A program made the translations under genes and the position numbers. A stretch of 64,000 bases of DNA. Source: Acidiferrum sp963764675 (GTDB lineage: Bacteria; Acidobacteriota; Terriglobia; Acidiferrales; UBA7541). Where the stretch lies: the NCBI GenBank assembly GCA_963764675.1, contig CAVXTQ010000006.1, positions 124,001 through 188,000 of the forward strand, read 5' to 3'. Within the stretch, counting starts at the first letter, position 1. Every line of letters begins with the position of its first letter. Below, piece after piece: positions 17,068 to 27,094 of the stretch. Below the pieces are notes generated by a model. The model saw only the letters and a program-made list of their open reading frames with translations, ran no database searches and was not told the DNA's origin.

Positions 17068-18207
17068 ATGATGGATTTTGGTTTTGGCGGCAGCGAAGCC
17101 GCCGGCACGAGCGGTTTTTCTCGCCGCAAATTTCTCGCGCAGACATCGTGCTTCGGTGCGTTCTACGCCGTGGCTAAGCTGATTCCGCTGCCGGCGCTGA
17201 CCGAGACGGTGCTCGCCGACTCGCGCCTCTCGCAGACTCCCATTGTCGACAAGGGTTTTGCTTCGGTGCGCAAAGTCGGCGAAGGGCTATACGCGACGAT
17301 TTCGGATCCGTCCAAGGGCTACACCACGCTGTGCAACGGGGGCTTCTTGGCCGGAAAGGGCGCCGCACTTCTGATCGAGGGTTTCGCCGGTCCGGCGGGA
17401 GCGTCGTTTCAGATGGACACTCTCCGAACGGTGAGCCAGGTGCCGGTGAAGGCCGCGCTGGACACCCATTATCACTTCGACCATTCCATGGGCAATTCGT
17501 TTTACGGAGCGAACGGCGTGCCGCTGTGGGCCCATGCGGCCACGGCGAAGCGCATCGTGGACAATTACTCCCCGCTTCAAGGATTGGATCAGGGCACGGC
17601 TCTCGGACCGTACCAGAAGCGAGTTGCGGATGCGAAGTCCGACACGGAACGCCAGCACGCGCAAAGCGATTTGAACGCGGTCACCAGCGTTTTCATGACG
17701 GCGAACTCCAACGTCTTGGCGCTGCCGAACCATCCCATCGACCCGGCGAAGTTGCCGATGACCATCGACCTGGGCGGGCTCTCCGCCGTGCTGGAATCTT
17801 ATCCCGGGCACTCCGGCACGGACATCATCGTGCGTGTGCCGCAACAAAACGTAGTGTACACGGGCGATTTGCTGTTCAACGGATGGTACCCGGTGTGTTT
17901 CGACGAGAAGGCTACGATCTCCGGCTGGCGCGACACGTTGAAGAAATTCGCGGCGCTCGACAAAGATACGATCTTCGTGCCGGGTCACGGACAGGTTTGC
18001 GGGCAGGAAGGCATTGCGACTATCCGCGAAGTGTTCGACGACATTGCCGCACAAGCCGAGAAAATGCATAAGGCCGGCGTGCCAGCGCAGGAAGCCTCGG
18101 AGCGCTACGTCGTGCCGGACAAGTTCAAGAATTTCCCTATCTTTGCCTGGGGCTTCACCATCGGCCCGGCGATCACGAAACTCTACGCCGAGTGGCAAGG
18201 CAAATAG
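17068..18207 (+). CDS. Tat-exported MBL-fold metallo-hydrolase
   Basis: 379 residues. The N-terminus has a twin-arginine-type signal (SRRKFLAQTSCFGAFYAVAK). The metallo-beta-lactamase fold shows THYHFDHSMGN (HxHxDH-type metal site) near residue 135, then SYPGHSGTDIIV, VYTGDLLFNGWYP and FVPGHGQVCG, which supply the other metal ligands. It is thus a periplasmic binuclear-metal hydrolase of the quinoprotein-relay/SoxH-like kind, not a proven beta-lactamase. GGAGG lies a few bases before tandem ATGs at 17068 and 17071. It is divergent from the di-heme gene. Confidence 0.85.
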   Translation: MMDFGFGGSEAAGTSGFSRRKFLAQTSCFGAFYAVAKLIPLPALTETVLADSRLSQTPIVDKGFASVRKVGEGLYATISDPSKGYTTLCNGGFLAGKGAALLIEGFAGPAGASFQMDTLRTVSQVPVKAALDTHYHFDHSMGNSFYGANGVPLWAHAATAKRIVDNYSPLQGLDQGTALGPYQKRVADAKSDTERQHAQSDLNAVTSVFMTANSNVLALPNHPIDPAKLPMTIDLGGLSAVLESYPGHSGTDIIVRVPQQNVVYTGDLLFNGWYPVCFDEKATISGWRDTLKKFAALDKDTIFVPGHGQVCGQEGIATIREVFDDIAAQAEKMHKAGVPAQEASERYVVPDKFKNFPIFAWGFTIGPAITKLYAEWQGK

Positions 18208-18214
18208 CGCGGAC

Positions 18215-21200
18215 TTAGAAATCAAGACGCAAGGACAATTGCCCCGTGCGGTTGCCGCTGTTTTCCGCCGTCTGCACGCTTTGAACGATGCCAAACGATG
18301 ATGCCGTGACGTTCGTCGGAGGCGGAGCAAAGTTGGGATGGTTCAGCAGATTGGTGAAGGTGCCTTCAAACCGCAACCGCATTCGCTCCGTGATATGAAA
18401 ATTCTTGGACAGTCCGGCGGCGATCGTCGTAGTCCCTGGCCCTTCCAGAATTCCCACGCCGCAGTTTCCAACGGGTTCCACGGGAATCGGATTGAACGCA
18501 GCTATGTCGAACATGCTGCCCGTTGCACCGTTCGCGATGTTGCCGTTGCCGACGCAATCCGGCCGTTGGAACGAGCCGCGATAGGAAAGATTGAGGTTGC
18601 CGGGATCGTAGCTCGAACTGGTCACCGGCGTGAGGTAGGGACCCGTCTCCCACAGACTGACGGTGCTGACCGACCAACCGCCAAGGATCGCCTCGGGGAC
18701 CGCTCTCATGTGACCCAAGAATCTGCGGTTACTTCCGACAGGGACCTCATACAGCGCGGAAACCAATAGGCGATTGCGCCGAGTCTGCGCCACATTGCCG
18801 CGATTTGCGGCGAGATCGAAGCGATTCGCTACCGGCGTCCCGTAGATGATTTCCGGATTGAAGGCCGTAGGCGCGTCGCCGCCTACATTGCCGAGATTTT
18901 TTGCCCACACATGACTCGCCTGCAAATTGAGACCGCCGCGGAGACGCTGATTGAGTTCGGACTGTAATCCTTGATAGTTCACATGCCCGGCGTTGTTGGT
19001 CGACAAAACCCTGCCCCAATTGGGATACGGCTTCAAATTGGGATTCGGCGAAATCGCGCTCGGTTCAACCTGGTTCAGATCGACCGTCTGGCTCATGCGA
19101 TAGGAGTTCATGCCGACGTAGCTTTCACGCAGCGTCAGATCGCGGAGGAGTTCGCGCTCCACGGTCAGATTCCACTGTGCGGACTGCGGATCGCGATAGT
19201 TGGTCAGTGTGTTCTGATAAAAGTCGCCGGTTCCCGCGATCAACATGGGATCATCCGGCGTTCGCACACTCGGAAACTGGTAAGTGGGCAGGCCGCTGGT
19301 GGGGTTCGCATTGAAAGTTGTGCGCACCACTGCCACGTCGATGTTCGTGGTATTGAACGAGAGTTGGCCCAGGTTGGTCATTGTGAAGATGCCTAACCCT
19401 CCGCGCACAACCGTCTTGTTGTTGCCGAAAGGGCGATAGGCGAACCCGACGCGCGGCTGAAAATTCTTTTTGTAGAACTCTCGGAGGCCGGGGCCAAGGC
19501 CCACGCTGCTGGCGCTCTCCACCGGCGCACAAGGAAGTGCCACGTTGATCGGAACGCATCCGAGCGCGGTGTCCGCGGGGGTAGGGGTGCCGCAGGATAT
19601 GCCACTGCCGGCGACGCAAGTATTGATGCTCTCAAGAAACTCCGGACGCGGCTGGTTCCCATTCGGGATGATGATGCCGCCGTTGCGCACATCGAAGGCC
19701 GTGAGATTCCCAAGATCGCTGACGAATGGCGGCAACGCCTGCCAGCGAAGCCCAAATGTGAGCGTAAGCCTATCGCTGAGCCGCCATTCGTCTTGGCCGT
19801 AGACGCCTGTTTGCGTGGCGTGGGCGTGAACGTCTGGTCCGGACTGCGCGATGTACGTTTTCGCCGGCAAGCCCAGCAGCAAATTCGCAAACGCGTTGCC
19901 GGTGAAAATGCCTTGGTCGAACGTGAACGCGCCGAAATCATCGGCGCCGCCAAAACTCTCGATGTCCACGTAAGCCACGCGCCGCACATCGACACCGAAT
20001 TTCATGGCGTGCTTGCCCTTAATCCAGGTCAGGTTATCGGCGAATTGAATGGTTAGAGACTTGGTGGTGCCGTCCTTGTCGCGACCGATCTGCGAATAGT
20101 TGCCGGCGTCATCGCTGAAATTGAAATTCGGGAAAGCGCCGGTGTCCGGGTGATCGCTGGTGTCCAGCCCCTGAAGGCCGAGGGTAGAAACCGCGGAGGC
20201 ACCTTGGATTGGGAAAAGCACCTGCAATTGGTAGTAGGAAAGGCCGAAGCGCGCCTCGTTGACCAGGTGGTCGTTGATCGCGTAGTTGTGCGAAACAATC
20301 AGGTTCTTGTTGTGTTCCAAGTCGCTATCCGGCGGCAGAAAATTATTCACCGAGTTCAGAAAATTGTCCGTCAGCGACTGCGAGTTCAAATGTTTCCAGC
20401 TCCAGCGCACAAATAGGGACTGCTTCGCCGTCAGCGTGCGGTCGATGCGGATGTCGTAGCCGTCGGTGTTGCTGGGCGTGGGCGTCTGCTGCAAGTAGTT
20501 CGCGGTCGTCCCGAAACTCGCCGAACCATTCTGAATATTAGGAGGCGGAATAAAGTTCAACAGGCTGATCGCCACTGGATTGATGCAGTCTTGGCTGTTC
20601 GTACATTGAGCGCCGCTCGGGATCTTGTTGCCCGGATACGCCTTGCCGGTGAACGGGTCCATCAGTGGCGTGGACAGCGCCGAGAAATCGCCCGTACGCA
20701 TCGCGGCCGTCGGCACAAAAAGAAACAGCGGCGTGGAGTATCGCTTGCGATTGCCCTCGTAGTCCGCAAAGAAAAATGTTTTTCCCGCGCGGTCCTTCAG
20801 TCTAGGTATCGTCACCGGCCCGCCCAAGCTGCCGCCGAAGGTGTGAAACACTTTGTGCGGCTTCAGCGTAGCTCCATCGATGTTCGATCCCCACACCGCC
20901 GCGTCCAAGGCGCTGTTCTGCGTGTACTCAAACAAACTGCCATGGAATTGCCCGGTGCCGCTCTTGGTGCTGATGGTCACATCGCCGAGCTGCGCAAACT
21001 CCGCGTTATTGTTGAACTGCGTGACCTTGAATTCGCCGATCAGCTCTGACGAAGGATTCATGTTGCCCAGCGCGCCGTTCTGCCGGATGTTCACCGTCGA
21101 CGAACCATCCACCGAGTATTGCACCTGTGACGGCAACCCGCCGCCCACCGACACGTTGCCGTTCGCGTCTTGCTGCGCGCCGGGTACCGTGGCCAGCATT

Positions 21201-21676
21201 GCCAGCGGACTCGTCGTGGCGCCGCGATAGTTCACCGGCAAATTCGTGATCTGCGCAAAATCTTTACTATCTCCGATTGTGGCGTTCTCGGTGTTGATTA
21301 CCGGACCCGAATCTCCCGCCACTTCCACCGTCTGCGTCGAGGAAGCGAGCCTCAGCTCGACGTCCGCTCGCAGCGTTTGCCGCGCATCGAGCTGCAACGA
21401 AGTCAATTTGTAATCGGCGAAGCCATCTGCGTGGACCAGCAGGTTATAGCGGCCCGCTTTCAGATTGACGAGCTGAAATGCCCCATCGCTATTCGAGATC
21501 GCATTGTGCTGCGTGTTGTCGTCGGCGCTGATCAGCGTGACCTGCGCGCCCGCTACCGCGCTTTGACCTGGATCCTTGACTACACCCACGATGCTTCCAA
21601 ACGTCGACTGGGCCGCCGCAATCACCGGGGCACACAAGACGGCAATGAGCGCAAGAACGATTCGAGAGACGCGCAT
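18215..21676 (-). CDS. TonB-dependent receptor, Oar-like, full length
   Basis: 1,153 residues from ATG 21676 with AAGGGAG eight bases upstream. The frame stays open to 21742 but the signal peptide (RIVLALIAVLCAPVIAAAQS) begins at 21676. Domain order: signal, CarboxypepD_reg-like domain (IVGVVKDPGQSAVAGAQVTL), TonB plug region (YRGATTSPLAMLATVPGAQQ), and a long beta-barrel ending in TGQLSLRLDF. This is the usual size for acidobacterial Oar proteins, which are outer-membrane transporters of unknown, often polymeric, substrates. It ends seven bases from the convergent MBL gene. Confidence 0.9.
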   Translation of the reverse strand: MRVSRIVLALIAVLCAPVIAAAQSTFGSIVGVVKDPGQSAVAGAQVTLISADDNTQHNAISNSDGAFQLVNLKAGRYNLLVHADGFADYKLTSLQLDARQTLRADVELRLASSTQTVEVAGDSGPVINTENATIGDSKDFAQITNLPVNYRGATTSPLAMLATVPGAQQDANGNVSVGGGLPSQVQYSVDGSSTVNIRQNGALGNMNPSSELIGEFKVTQFNNNAEFAQLGDVTISTKSGTGQFHGSLFEYTQNSALDAAVWGSNIDGATLKPHKVFHTFGGSLGGPVTIPRLKDRAGKTFFFADYEGNRKRYSTPLFLFVPTAAMRTGDFSALSTPLMDPFTGKAYPGNKIPSGAQCTNSQDCINPVAISLLNFIPPPNIQNGSASFGTTANYLQQTPTPSNTDGYDIRIDRTLTAKQSLFVRWSWKHLNSQSLTDNFLNSVNNFLPPDSDLEHNKNLIVSHNYAINDHLVNEARFGLSYYQLQVLFPIQGASAVSTLGLQGLDTSDHPDTGAFPNFNFSDDAGNYSQIGRDKDGTTKSLTIQFADNLTWIKGKHAMKFGVDVRRVAYVDIESFGGADDFGAFTFDQGIFTGNAFANLLLGLPAKTYIAQSGPDVHAHATQTGVYGQDEWRLSDRLTLTFGLRWQALPPFVSDLGNLTAFDVRNGGIIIPNGNQPRPEFLESINTCVAGSGISCGTPTPADTALGCVPINVALPCAPVESASSVGLGPGLREFYKKNFQPRVGFAYRPFGNNKTVVRGGLGIFTMTNLGQLSFNTTNIDVAVVRTTFNANPTSGLPTYQFPSVRTPDDPMLIAGTGDFYQNTLTNYRDPQSAQWNLTVERELLRDLTLRESYVGMNSYRMSQTVDLNQVEPSAISPNPNLKPYPNWGRVLSTNNAGHVNYQGLQSELNQRLRGGLNLQASHVWAKNLGNVGGDAPTAFNPEIIYGTPVANRFDLAANRGNVAQTRRNRLLVSALYEVPVGSNRRFLGHMRAVPEAILGGWSVSTVSLWETGPYLTPVTSSSYDPGNLNLSYRGSFQRPDCVGNGNIANGATGSMFDIAAFNPIPVEPVGNCGVGILEGPGTTTIAAGLSKNFHITERMRLRFEGTFTNLLNHPNFAPPPTNVTASSFGIVQSVQTAENSGNRTGQLSLRLDF

Positions 21677-21942
21677 ACAGTGAACTCCCTTTCGCACAAT
21701 TTGTTTTGTCCTTTTCAGGCAGTGCGCGACATTGCGGTTCACGTCATTCGACGGGGAATTCCGTGTAGCGAGAGGCTAAGACCTGGAGCGTAAAAAACTC
21801 GTAAGGGTTTCCGAAGTTATTTGCGGGGTGTGTGTAAGTTTTTTGCCATTGACCCGTGCGGAAATTGAAATCAATCGAATCGATGGTTCAAATTCAGCGG
21901 GGTTACGGCGCGGTGTGTCGGATTTTCGTCCCGGCCTACGTC

Positions 21943-22704
21943 TTAGGCGGGAAAGATTTCGCCGAAGGTGTGAATTGCTTCCGCGGCATTTGCCACGACG
22001 TCTGGGGCGGCGTCGCGAACGCAAAGAATCGCCTTCATTCCTGTCAACCGCGCCGCTTCTATTTCCTTCGCGGCGTCAGACAAGAACAAGAACTCCATCG
22101 GATCGCGGCCCCGTGCCGCGGCGATTTTCTTGTAGCTTTCCGCGTCCGTCTTGATGCCCGTTTGCGTATCGAAGAAAGCGGCGATGTGTGGCGTCAAGTC
22201 GCCCGAGGCCACCGTCCGGAAAAGATTCTGCTGTGCCAGCACGCTGCCCGACGAATAGATGCAGATTTCTCGCGTCTGCCGGCGCCAGCGCATAAACGCG
22301 GGCGGGACATCTGGATACACTTGGCCGTGCAATTCGCCGCTTTCAAACCCCTCTTGCCAGATTTTGCCTTGCAGGGACTTGAGCGGCGTGCACTTGCTGT
22401 CCCTCGCGATCAACCAATGCACATACCCAACGCTCGAGCGAACCTGTGCTTCGCCGGAGTCATTCTGCCAAACGGGAGGACGCAATCCCTGGGCATCATC
22501 CTGCTCGCGCTGCGCCTGTAAATCCTGCATGAGTGAACGGATCTCCGGCTCCTCGCCGTGTTTGCGCAGGAACGTTCCAACGTTGCGGCTGGCGTACGGG
22601 AACAACGTCTCATAGACGAAGTCGATCGGAGTTGTCGTGCCCTCGATATCAAGTAGGAGAACGCGGACTTGCCCTTCGTCCACGCCGATCGTTGGCAATG
22701 CCAC
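21943..22704 (-). CDS. mtnC: acireductone synthase (enolase-phosphatase E1)
   Basis: 253-residue HAD-superfamily enzyme of methionine salvage that converts 2,3-diketo-5-methylthiopentyl-1-phosphate to acireductone. The HAD motif I is LLLDIEGTTTPIDF, the E1-specific form with DIEGT. Motif II is IYSSGSVLAQQ. A C-terminal EFLFLSDAAKEIEAA gives the motif III/IV acidic residues. It starts three bases after the mtnD stop, so mtnB-mtnD-mtnC read as one operon, and it is the last gene. Confidence 0.93.
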   Translation of the reverse strand: MALPTIGVDEGQVRVLLLDIEGTTTPIDFVYETLFPYASRNVGTFLRKHGEEPEIRSLMQDLQAQREQDDAQGLRPPVWQNDSGEAQVRSSVGYVHWLIARDSKCTPLKSLQGKIWQEGFESGELHGQVYPDVPPAFMRWRRQTREICIYSSGSVLAQQNLFRTVASGDLTPHIAAFFDTQTGIKTDAESYKKIAAARGRDPMEFLFLSDAAKEIEAARLTGMKAILCVRDAAPDVVANAAEAIHTFGEIFPA

Positions 22705-22707
22705 GCG

Positions 22708-23286
22708 CTAGCTTGCTGCCTTTTGCGGCGGCCCTTGCGGGGGGATGTATCGCGGACCCCAGCAAACCGGCTCGTAGCCGCGATCGACGCCGCTATTCGT
22801 GTAGTGCGGCGTCCAGCCGGAAGCATCTTGGAACAGGCGGATCGCGCGGATGCGCCGGTCGCCACAAAGATCGAACCAGTGCAGCGTGCCTCGCGGAACG
22901 CGAATCAAGTCGCCTGCTTCTACTTCGAGCGCCACCACGGGCCCGGCCGGCGGATGGATGTGAAACAATCCGCGCCCGGCAACGATGTACCGCACCTCAT
23001 CTTCATCGTGGCGATGCTCGATGTTGAATTTTGCCAGCATGGTGTCGAGCCCCGGCGTATCCGACTTCACATCGATCACATCCGCGGTCACGTATCCGCC
23101 GCGGCGCTTTAGCTCCTCGACTTGCGGCGCGTATGCGCTCAGCACTTGTTCGGCGGACGCATCCGCCGCCACTTCAGCGGCCACTTCCCAACGCTCGTAC
23201 TCGATCCCGATCCCCGCCAGGTAGTCGCGGATTTCGTTGTGCTCGCTCAGCGATCTCTGTTCATCGGGAATGCGAAGGACGGCCAT
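22708..23286 (-). CDS. mtnD: acireductone dioxygenase
   Basis: 192-residue cupin that oxidises acireductone to the methionine ketoacid and formate (iron form). The metal ligands are visible: HRHDEDEVRYI gives two His and a Glu, and GTLHWFDL gives the third His. The N-terminus MAVLRIPDEQ is typical. It is followed by mtnC with a three-base gap and preceded by mtnB. The metal, and thus on- or off-pathway chemistry, cannot be told from sequence. Confidence 0.93.
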   Translation of the reverse strand: MAVLRIPDEQRSLSEHNEIRDYLAGIGIEYERWEVAAEVAADASAEQVLSAYAPQVEELKRRGGYVTADVIDVKSDTPGLDTMLAKFNIEHRHDEDEVRYIVAGRGLFHIHPPAGPVVALEVEAGDLIRVPRGTLHWFDLCGDRRIRAIRLFQDASGWTPHYTNSGVDRGYEPVCWGPRYIPPQGPPQKAAS

Positions 23287-23323
23287 GACGCTCTTCTCCC
23301 GGTTCGACCTGCCTGCCTGCGCC

Positions 23324-24028
23324 CTACATCGTGCGTGATGCGGCCCCAGATCGAACCAACACTTCCATCAGGAACTCTAAAATTTCAACATGCCGCTTGG
23401 CTTCTTGCAAGCTCGCTCCCCAAGTATAAAGCCCATGTTCCCGCAGTAGAAAGCCGTGAATGCCCGGATTCTGCCGCAGCGTCGTGGCCACCTGCCCCGA
23501 CAACTCCACCATGTCCTGCGAATTTTCCAGAATCGGCAGCCACTCGCGATGCTGGTGGGTGCGCACACCCTCCAGCCCCTTCAACATTTCGTACCCTTCC
23601 AGCGCCAAACCGCCCTGCGAAGCAAACGTCCCAGAAAGCACGGTGCTCCACACCGAGTGCGTGTGCAGCACCGCCCCGGCTCCTAATCCGCGCACGATCG
23701 CCACGTGCAGCAGCGCTTCCGCGGACGGCCGGCCATCTCCTCGTACCACTTGCGCCGCCTCGCCCATCTCCAAGAAATGCGCAGGGGTCAAGCTCCCCTT
23801 GTCCAAGCCCGTCGAAGTAATCGCCAAGCGCAGCGGCTTGTCAGACACCACCGCGCTGAAGTTTCCGCTCGTGCCCAAGGCCCAGCCGCGCGCATAGAAT
23901 CCGCGCCCAATCTCCGCCAGGTCCGCCGCCAGTTTCGAAAAGTCGCCGCTCTTCGGTTTCGTCTGCCGAACGCCTCGTGCAGGTGTCGCAGGCTTGATCG
24001 AGTTTGCGCGTTTCTTCATGGCATGCAC
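23324..24028 (-). CDS. mtnB: methylthioribulose-1-phosphate dehydratase
   Basis: 234-residue class II aldolase-fold zinc enzyme. Visible signatures are RGWALGTSGNFSAVVSD, the zinc ligands in VLHTHSVWSTVLS, and REHGLYTWGASLQEA. It catalyses the step before MtnC. First gene of mtnB-mtnD-mtnC. The N-terminal 25 residues are basic and poorly conserved. ATGs at 24028 and 24019 are both possible and neither has a good ribosome-binding site. The genes for earlier steps (mtnA, mtnK or an MTA phosphorylase) are not in this window. Confidence 0.9.
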   Translation of the reverse strand: MHAMKKRANSIKPATPARGVRQTKPKSGDFSKLAADLAEIGRGFYARGWALGTSGNFSAVVSDKPLRLAITSTGLDKGSLTPAHFLEMGEAAQVVRGDGRPSAEALLHVAIVRGLGAGAVLHTHSVWSTVLSGTFASQGGLALEGYEMLKGLEGVRTHQHREWLPILENSQDMVELSGQVATTLRQNPGIHGFLLREHGLYTWGASLQEAKRHVEILEFLMEVLVRSGAASRTM

Positions 24029-24091
24029 CGCCGCGCTAGCTTGCCATCACCATCGACGCTCGATCAAGTACCTGGCACGGATCTGTTTGTT

Positions 24092-25933
24092 TCATCGCCG
24101 GTTGTTCAGCGTTCGATCGAGGTTGAACGCCGCGCTGATCAAAGCAAGGTGGGTAAAGGCTTGCGGAAAATTGCCCAGAGCCTCTCCTTGCCGGCCAGTT
24201 TGTTCCGAATAAAGTCCTAGGTGATTCGCGTAGCCGAGCATCCGCTCGAACAACAGCCGCGCCTCATCGAGCCAATCGGGGTTTGCTTGCCCCGCGCGAG
24301 TCAGCGCCTCGACCAGCCAAAACGAGCACATATTGAACGTACCCTCTTGCCCAGGAAGTCCGTCGACGCGATCCTCGGCCGGGTAGCGGTACACGAGACC
24401 ATCCTGTACGAGTCCTCCGTTGCCAGGATCTTCGAGCATGGCTTTAATCGTGTGAATCATTCGCGGATCAGTGGGCGCCATGAAGAAAACCAGCGGCATG
24501 ATCAGGTTTGAGGCATCCAGATCATCGCTTCCGTAATATTGCGTGAACGCCTGGCGCTTCTCGTTCCAGCCGCGCGTAATGATCTCTTCGTAGATGCGAT
24601 CGCGTTCGTGCAGCCACTTTTCTCGGTTTCCCGGAAACGCGCGCTTCTCCGCCAGCCGGCTGCCGCGGTCCAACGCCACCCAGCTCATCAGCTTGGAATA
24701 GACGAACTGCTCCTCCCGATTGCGCATCTCCCAGATGCCGCGGTCGGGGTTTTGCCAGTTGTCGCAAAGCCAATCCAGGCGTTGGCGGATACTCACCCAA
24801 AAATCGTAGGAGATGGGGCTTACGTGCTTGTTGTAGAGGTAGAGCGAATCCATCAGCTCGCCGTAGATGTCGCCCTGGTATTGCACCGCGGCTCCATTGC
24901 CGATGCGAACGGGACCCGACTGGCGATATCCCTCCCAGTGATCCAGTGTTTCCTCCGGGATCTGGCTATCGCCATAGATTGTGAACATGGTGGGGAGCCG
25001 CTCTCCGCTGTGCGGATGCTTGGCTACATAGTTCTGTAGCCAGCCCACAAACCCAGCCGCTTCTTCTGTGAAGCCGAGTCGCACGAACGCATACACGGTG
25101 AAAGCGGCATCGCGAACCCAGGTATAGCGGTAATCCCAATTGCGCGAGCCTCCGACGACTTCTGGCAGACTCGTCGTCGGAGCGGCGACGATTGCTCCGG
25201 TAGGCTCGAAGGTCAGCAGCTTCAGCGCTAGCGCTGATCGTTCGACTCGCTCCCGCCATTGGCCGCGGTACGTGCAGGCGGAAAGCCAGCCTTGCCAGAA
25301 CTTCACAGTGCGCTGAAAGAGTTCCTCGGCTTCGTCTTCGGATGGCAAATCTACGGCGTGATTCTCCACGCCGTCGTGTCTAAGGACGAAGATCTGCGAC
25401 TTGCCCTCATCCAGAACAAACTCAGCGGTCACGCCACCGTCAGCGTTCCGTTGGAGTGGCACCGCCGAACTAATACTGAGGCTGTCGTTAGCGGAATAAA
25501 AACTCGCACCGTGAGTATCGATGCGAGTTTCGTGGGGCGCGCGTCCATAGTCGAACGCTGGCTGGCAAACTACCGAGACGCGCACCGTGCCCCTCACGCA
25601 TCGGATCCTGCGGTACAGGTGGCGATACTCCTGCGAGTCAGGCGGCAAGCCCGCGGGCATGAAATCTTGCAGCTCCGCGATTCCATCTTCATGCAAGAAA
25701 CGCGTTACCAGGATGTTGGTCGAAGGCCAGTAGAACTGCTTACTTTTCAGGCGATCGGCGACCGGAGCGATCTGAAATCGACCCCCTTTCTGGTCGTCCA
25801 AAATCGCTCCGAAGATGCTCGGCGAGTCGAAGTTCGGGGAGCAATACCAGTCCACCGAACCGTTCGTGCCCACCAGGGCTACCGTGCGCATGTTGCCGAT
25901 GATTCCGTAGTCTTCAATCGGTTGATAGGGCAT
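24092..25933 (-). CDS. glycoside hydrolase family 15 protein (glucoamylase/trehalase-like)
   Basis: 613 residues. The N-terminus MPYQPIEDYGIIGNMRTVAL, then GSVDWYCSPNFDSPSIFGAI, is characteristic of bacterial GH15 proteins. The catalytic (alpha/alpha)6 barrel contains GGSRNWDYRYTWVRDAAFTV, QYQGDIYGELMDSLYLY and, near the end, EGTFNMCSFWLVEALTRAG with the catalytic-base glutamate region. There is no signal peptide, so it is cytoplasmic. Related actinobacterial enzymes hydrolyse trehalose, others maltodextrins, so substrate is open. It stands alone between mtnB and an FAH-family gene. Confidence 0.9.
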   Translation of the reverse strand: MPYQPIEDYGIIGNMRTVALVGTNGSVDWYCSPNFDSPSIFGAILDDQKGGRFQIAPVADRLKSKQFYWPSTNILVTRFLHEDGIAELQDFMPAGLPPDSQEYRHLYRRIRCVRGTVRVSVVCQPAFDYGRAPHETRIDTHGASFYSANDSLSISSAVPLQRNADGGVTAEFVLDEGKSQIFVLRHDGVENHAVDLPSEDEAEELFQRTVKFWQGWLSACTYRGQWRERVERSALALKLLTFEPTGAIVAAPTTSLPEVVGGSRNWDYRYTWVRDAAFTVYAFVRLGFTEEAAGFVGWLQNYVAKHPHSGERLPTMFTIYGDSQIPEETLDHWEGYRQSGPVRIGNGAAVQYQGDIYGELMDSLYLYNKHVSPISYDFWVSIRQRLDWLCDNWQNPDRGIWEMRNREEQFVYSKLMSWVALDRGSRLAEKRAFPGNREKWLHERDRIYEEIITRGWNEKRQAFTQYYGSDDLDASNLIMPLVFFMAPTDPRMIHTIKAMLEDPGNGGLVQDGLVYRYPAEDRVDGLPGQEGTFNMCSFWLVEALTRAGQANPDWLDEARLLFERMLGYANHLGLYSEQTGRQGEALGNFPQAFTHLALISAAFNLDRTLNNRR

Positions 25934-26071
25934 AGGCGCTCTAAGCGTGGAACTCCTGCAGCAGCCAGATCTTACTCGTTCTTAGGGATAGATTCACGAA
26001 ACGCGGAAAACGACGCACGAGGATTTTGTAGGCGCCGGACTTCAGTTCGGCGACGTTAGTATCGCCAACGC

Positions 26072-26908
26072 TCAGCCCACAAAATTGACAAGTGTCCCGA
26101 TGCCGTCGATCGAAATCCGAATCTCATCGCCGCGATTCAACGTAAACGAATCAGGCGGCACGATGCCGGTTCCCGTTAGCAGGAAGCAGCCATGGGGAAA
26201 AGCATTGTCCCGGTAAAGATACTCGACCAACGTGGCAGGGTCTCGCTTCAGACTGCTGAGCGTTGTCGAGCCAGCGAAAGTCGTCTGTCCCGCGCGCAGA
26301 ATCGTTAGCTGTATTTCGGTCGAAGCAGGCATTGCCGCGGATGAAATCAAAATGCCTGGACCTAGCGCGCAGCTCCGGTTGTAAACTTTCGCCTGCGGCA
26401 GATACAAAGGATTCTCGCCTTCGATATCGCGAGAACTCATATCATTGCCGATCGTGTAGCCCAGGATTTTTCCACTCGGGCTGATCAGGATCGTGAGTTC
26501 AGGCTCCGGCACGGACCAGACCGCATCCCCACGGATCGCCACTTTTCCGTAGTGACCCACAACGCGATGCGCAGTCGCCTTGAAGAAAAGCTCAGGCCTG
26601 TCTGCGCTGTACACCCGGTCGTAGAAATTTCCTCCGCCCGCCACCTTCGATTCTTCCATGCGCGCATCACGGCTCCGGTAGTACGTAACTCCCGCGGCCC
26701 ACACTTCCTGGTTCCCAACGGGCGCGCAAAGCGAATCGACGTCCACAAGGGGGTTCTCCTTCAACGCACGAAGTTTCTCGATCGACTTCGCCAGGTGAGC
26801 TTCCAGATCATCGCGAATCGTCAGCGTCTCCCAGAAGTCGCCTTCGAGCCGGTAAAACGCTGCGTCCCGCTCAAGAACGCACCCGCCATTTGTCCGATAG
26901 AGTTTCAT
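26072..26908 (-). CDS. fumarylacetoacetate hydrolase family protein
   Basis: 278 residues from ATG 26908; the frame is open to 26965 but homology begins at MKLYRTNGG. FAH-fold features: VWAAGVTYYRSRDARMEES, RPELFFKATAHRVVGH, PEPELTILISPSGKILGYTI and GNDMSSRDIEGENPLYLPQA, supplying acidic metal ligands (the E-x-E in PEPEL and the later D). Members hydrolyse or decarboxylate beta-diketo acids, or act as hydratases and dehydratases in sugar-acid catabolism. With no pathway neighbour the reaction stays open. Confidence 0.85.
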   Translation of the reverse strand: MKLYRTNGGCVLERDAAFYRLEGDFWETLTIRDDLEAHLAKSIEKLRALKENPLVDVDSLCAPVGNQEVWAAGVTYYRSRDARMEESKVAGGGNFYDRVYSADRPELFFKATAHRVVGHYGKVAIRGDAVWSVPEPELTILISPSGKILGYTIGNDMSSRDIEGENPLYLPQAKVYNRSCALGPGILISSAAMPASTEIQLTILRAGQTTFAGSTTLSSLKRDPATLVEYLYRDNAFPHGCFLLTGTGIVPPDSFTLNRGDEIRISIDGIGTLVNFVG

Positions 26909-27094
26909 TTGTCGTGGAAAGCGACCCGAATTGTAGCCTGAGCGCCGCCATTCCCGCGACGACAAAGCATTGGCACACGAATCTGGGACTAGTTTTTGAA
27001 TCTGGCAGATCGAAACTTCAAACTTGACCCCACCGAAAGCAGCATTACGATGCTGTCAGTGCTCGATCGGCCCCGCTAGCTAAGGAGGTCCGCC

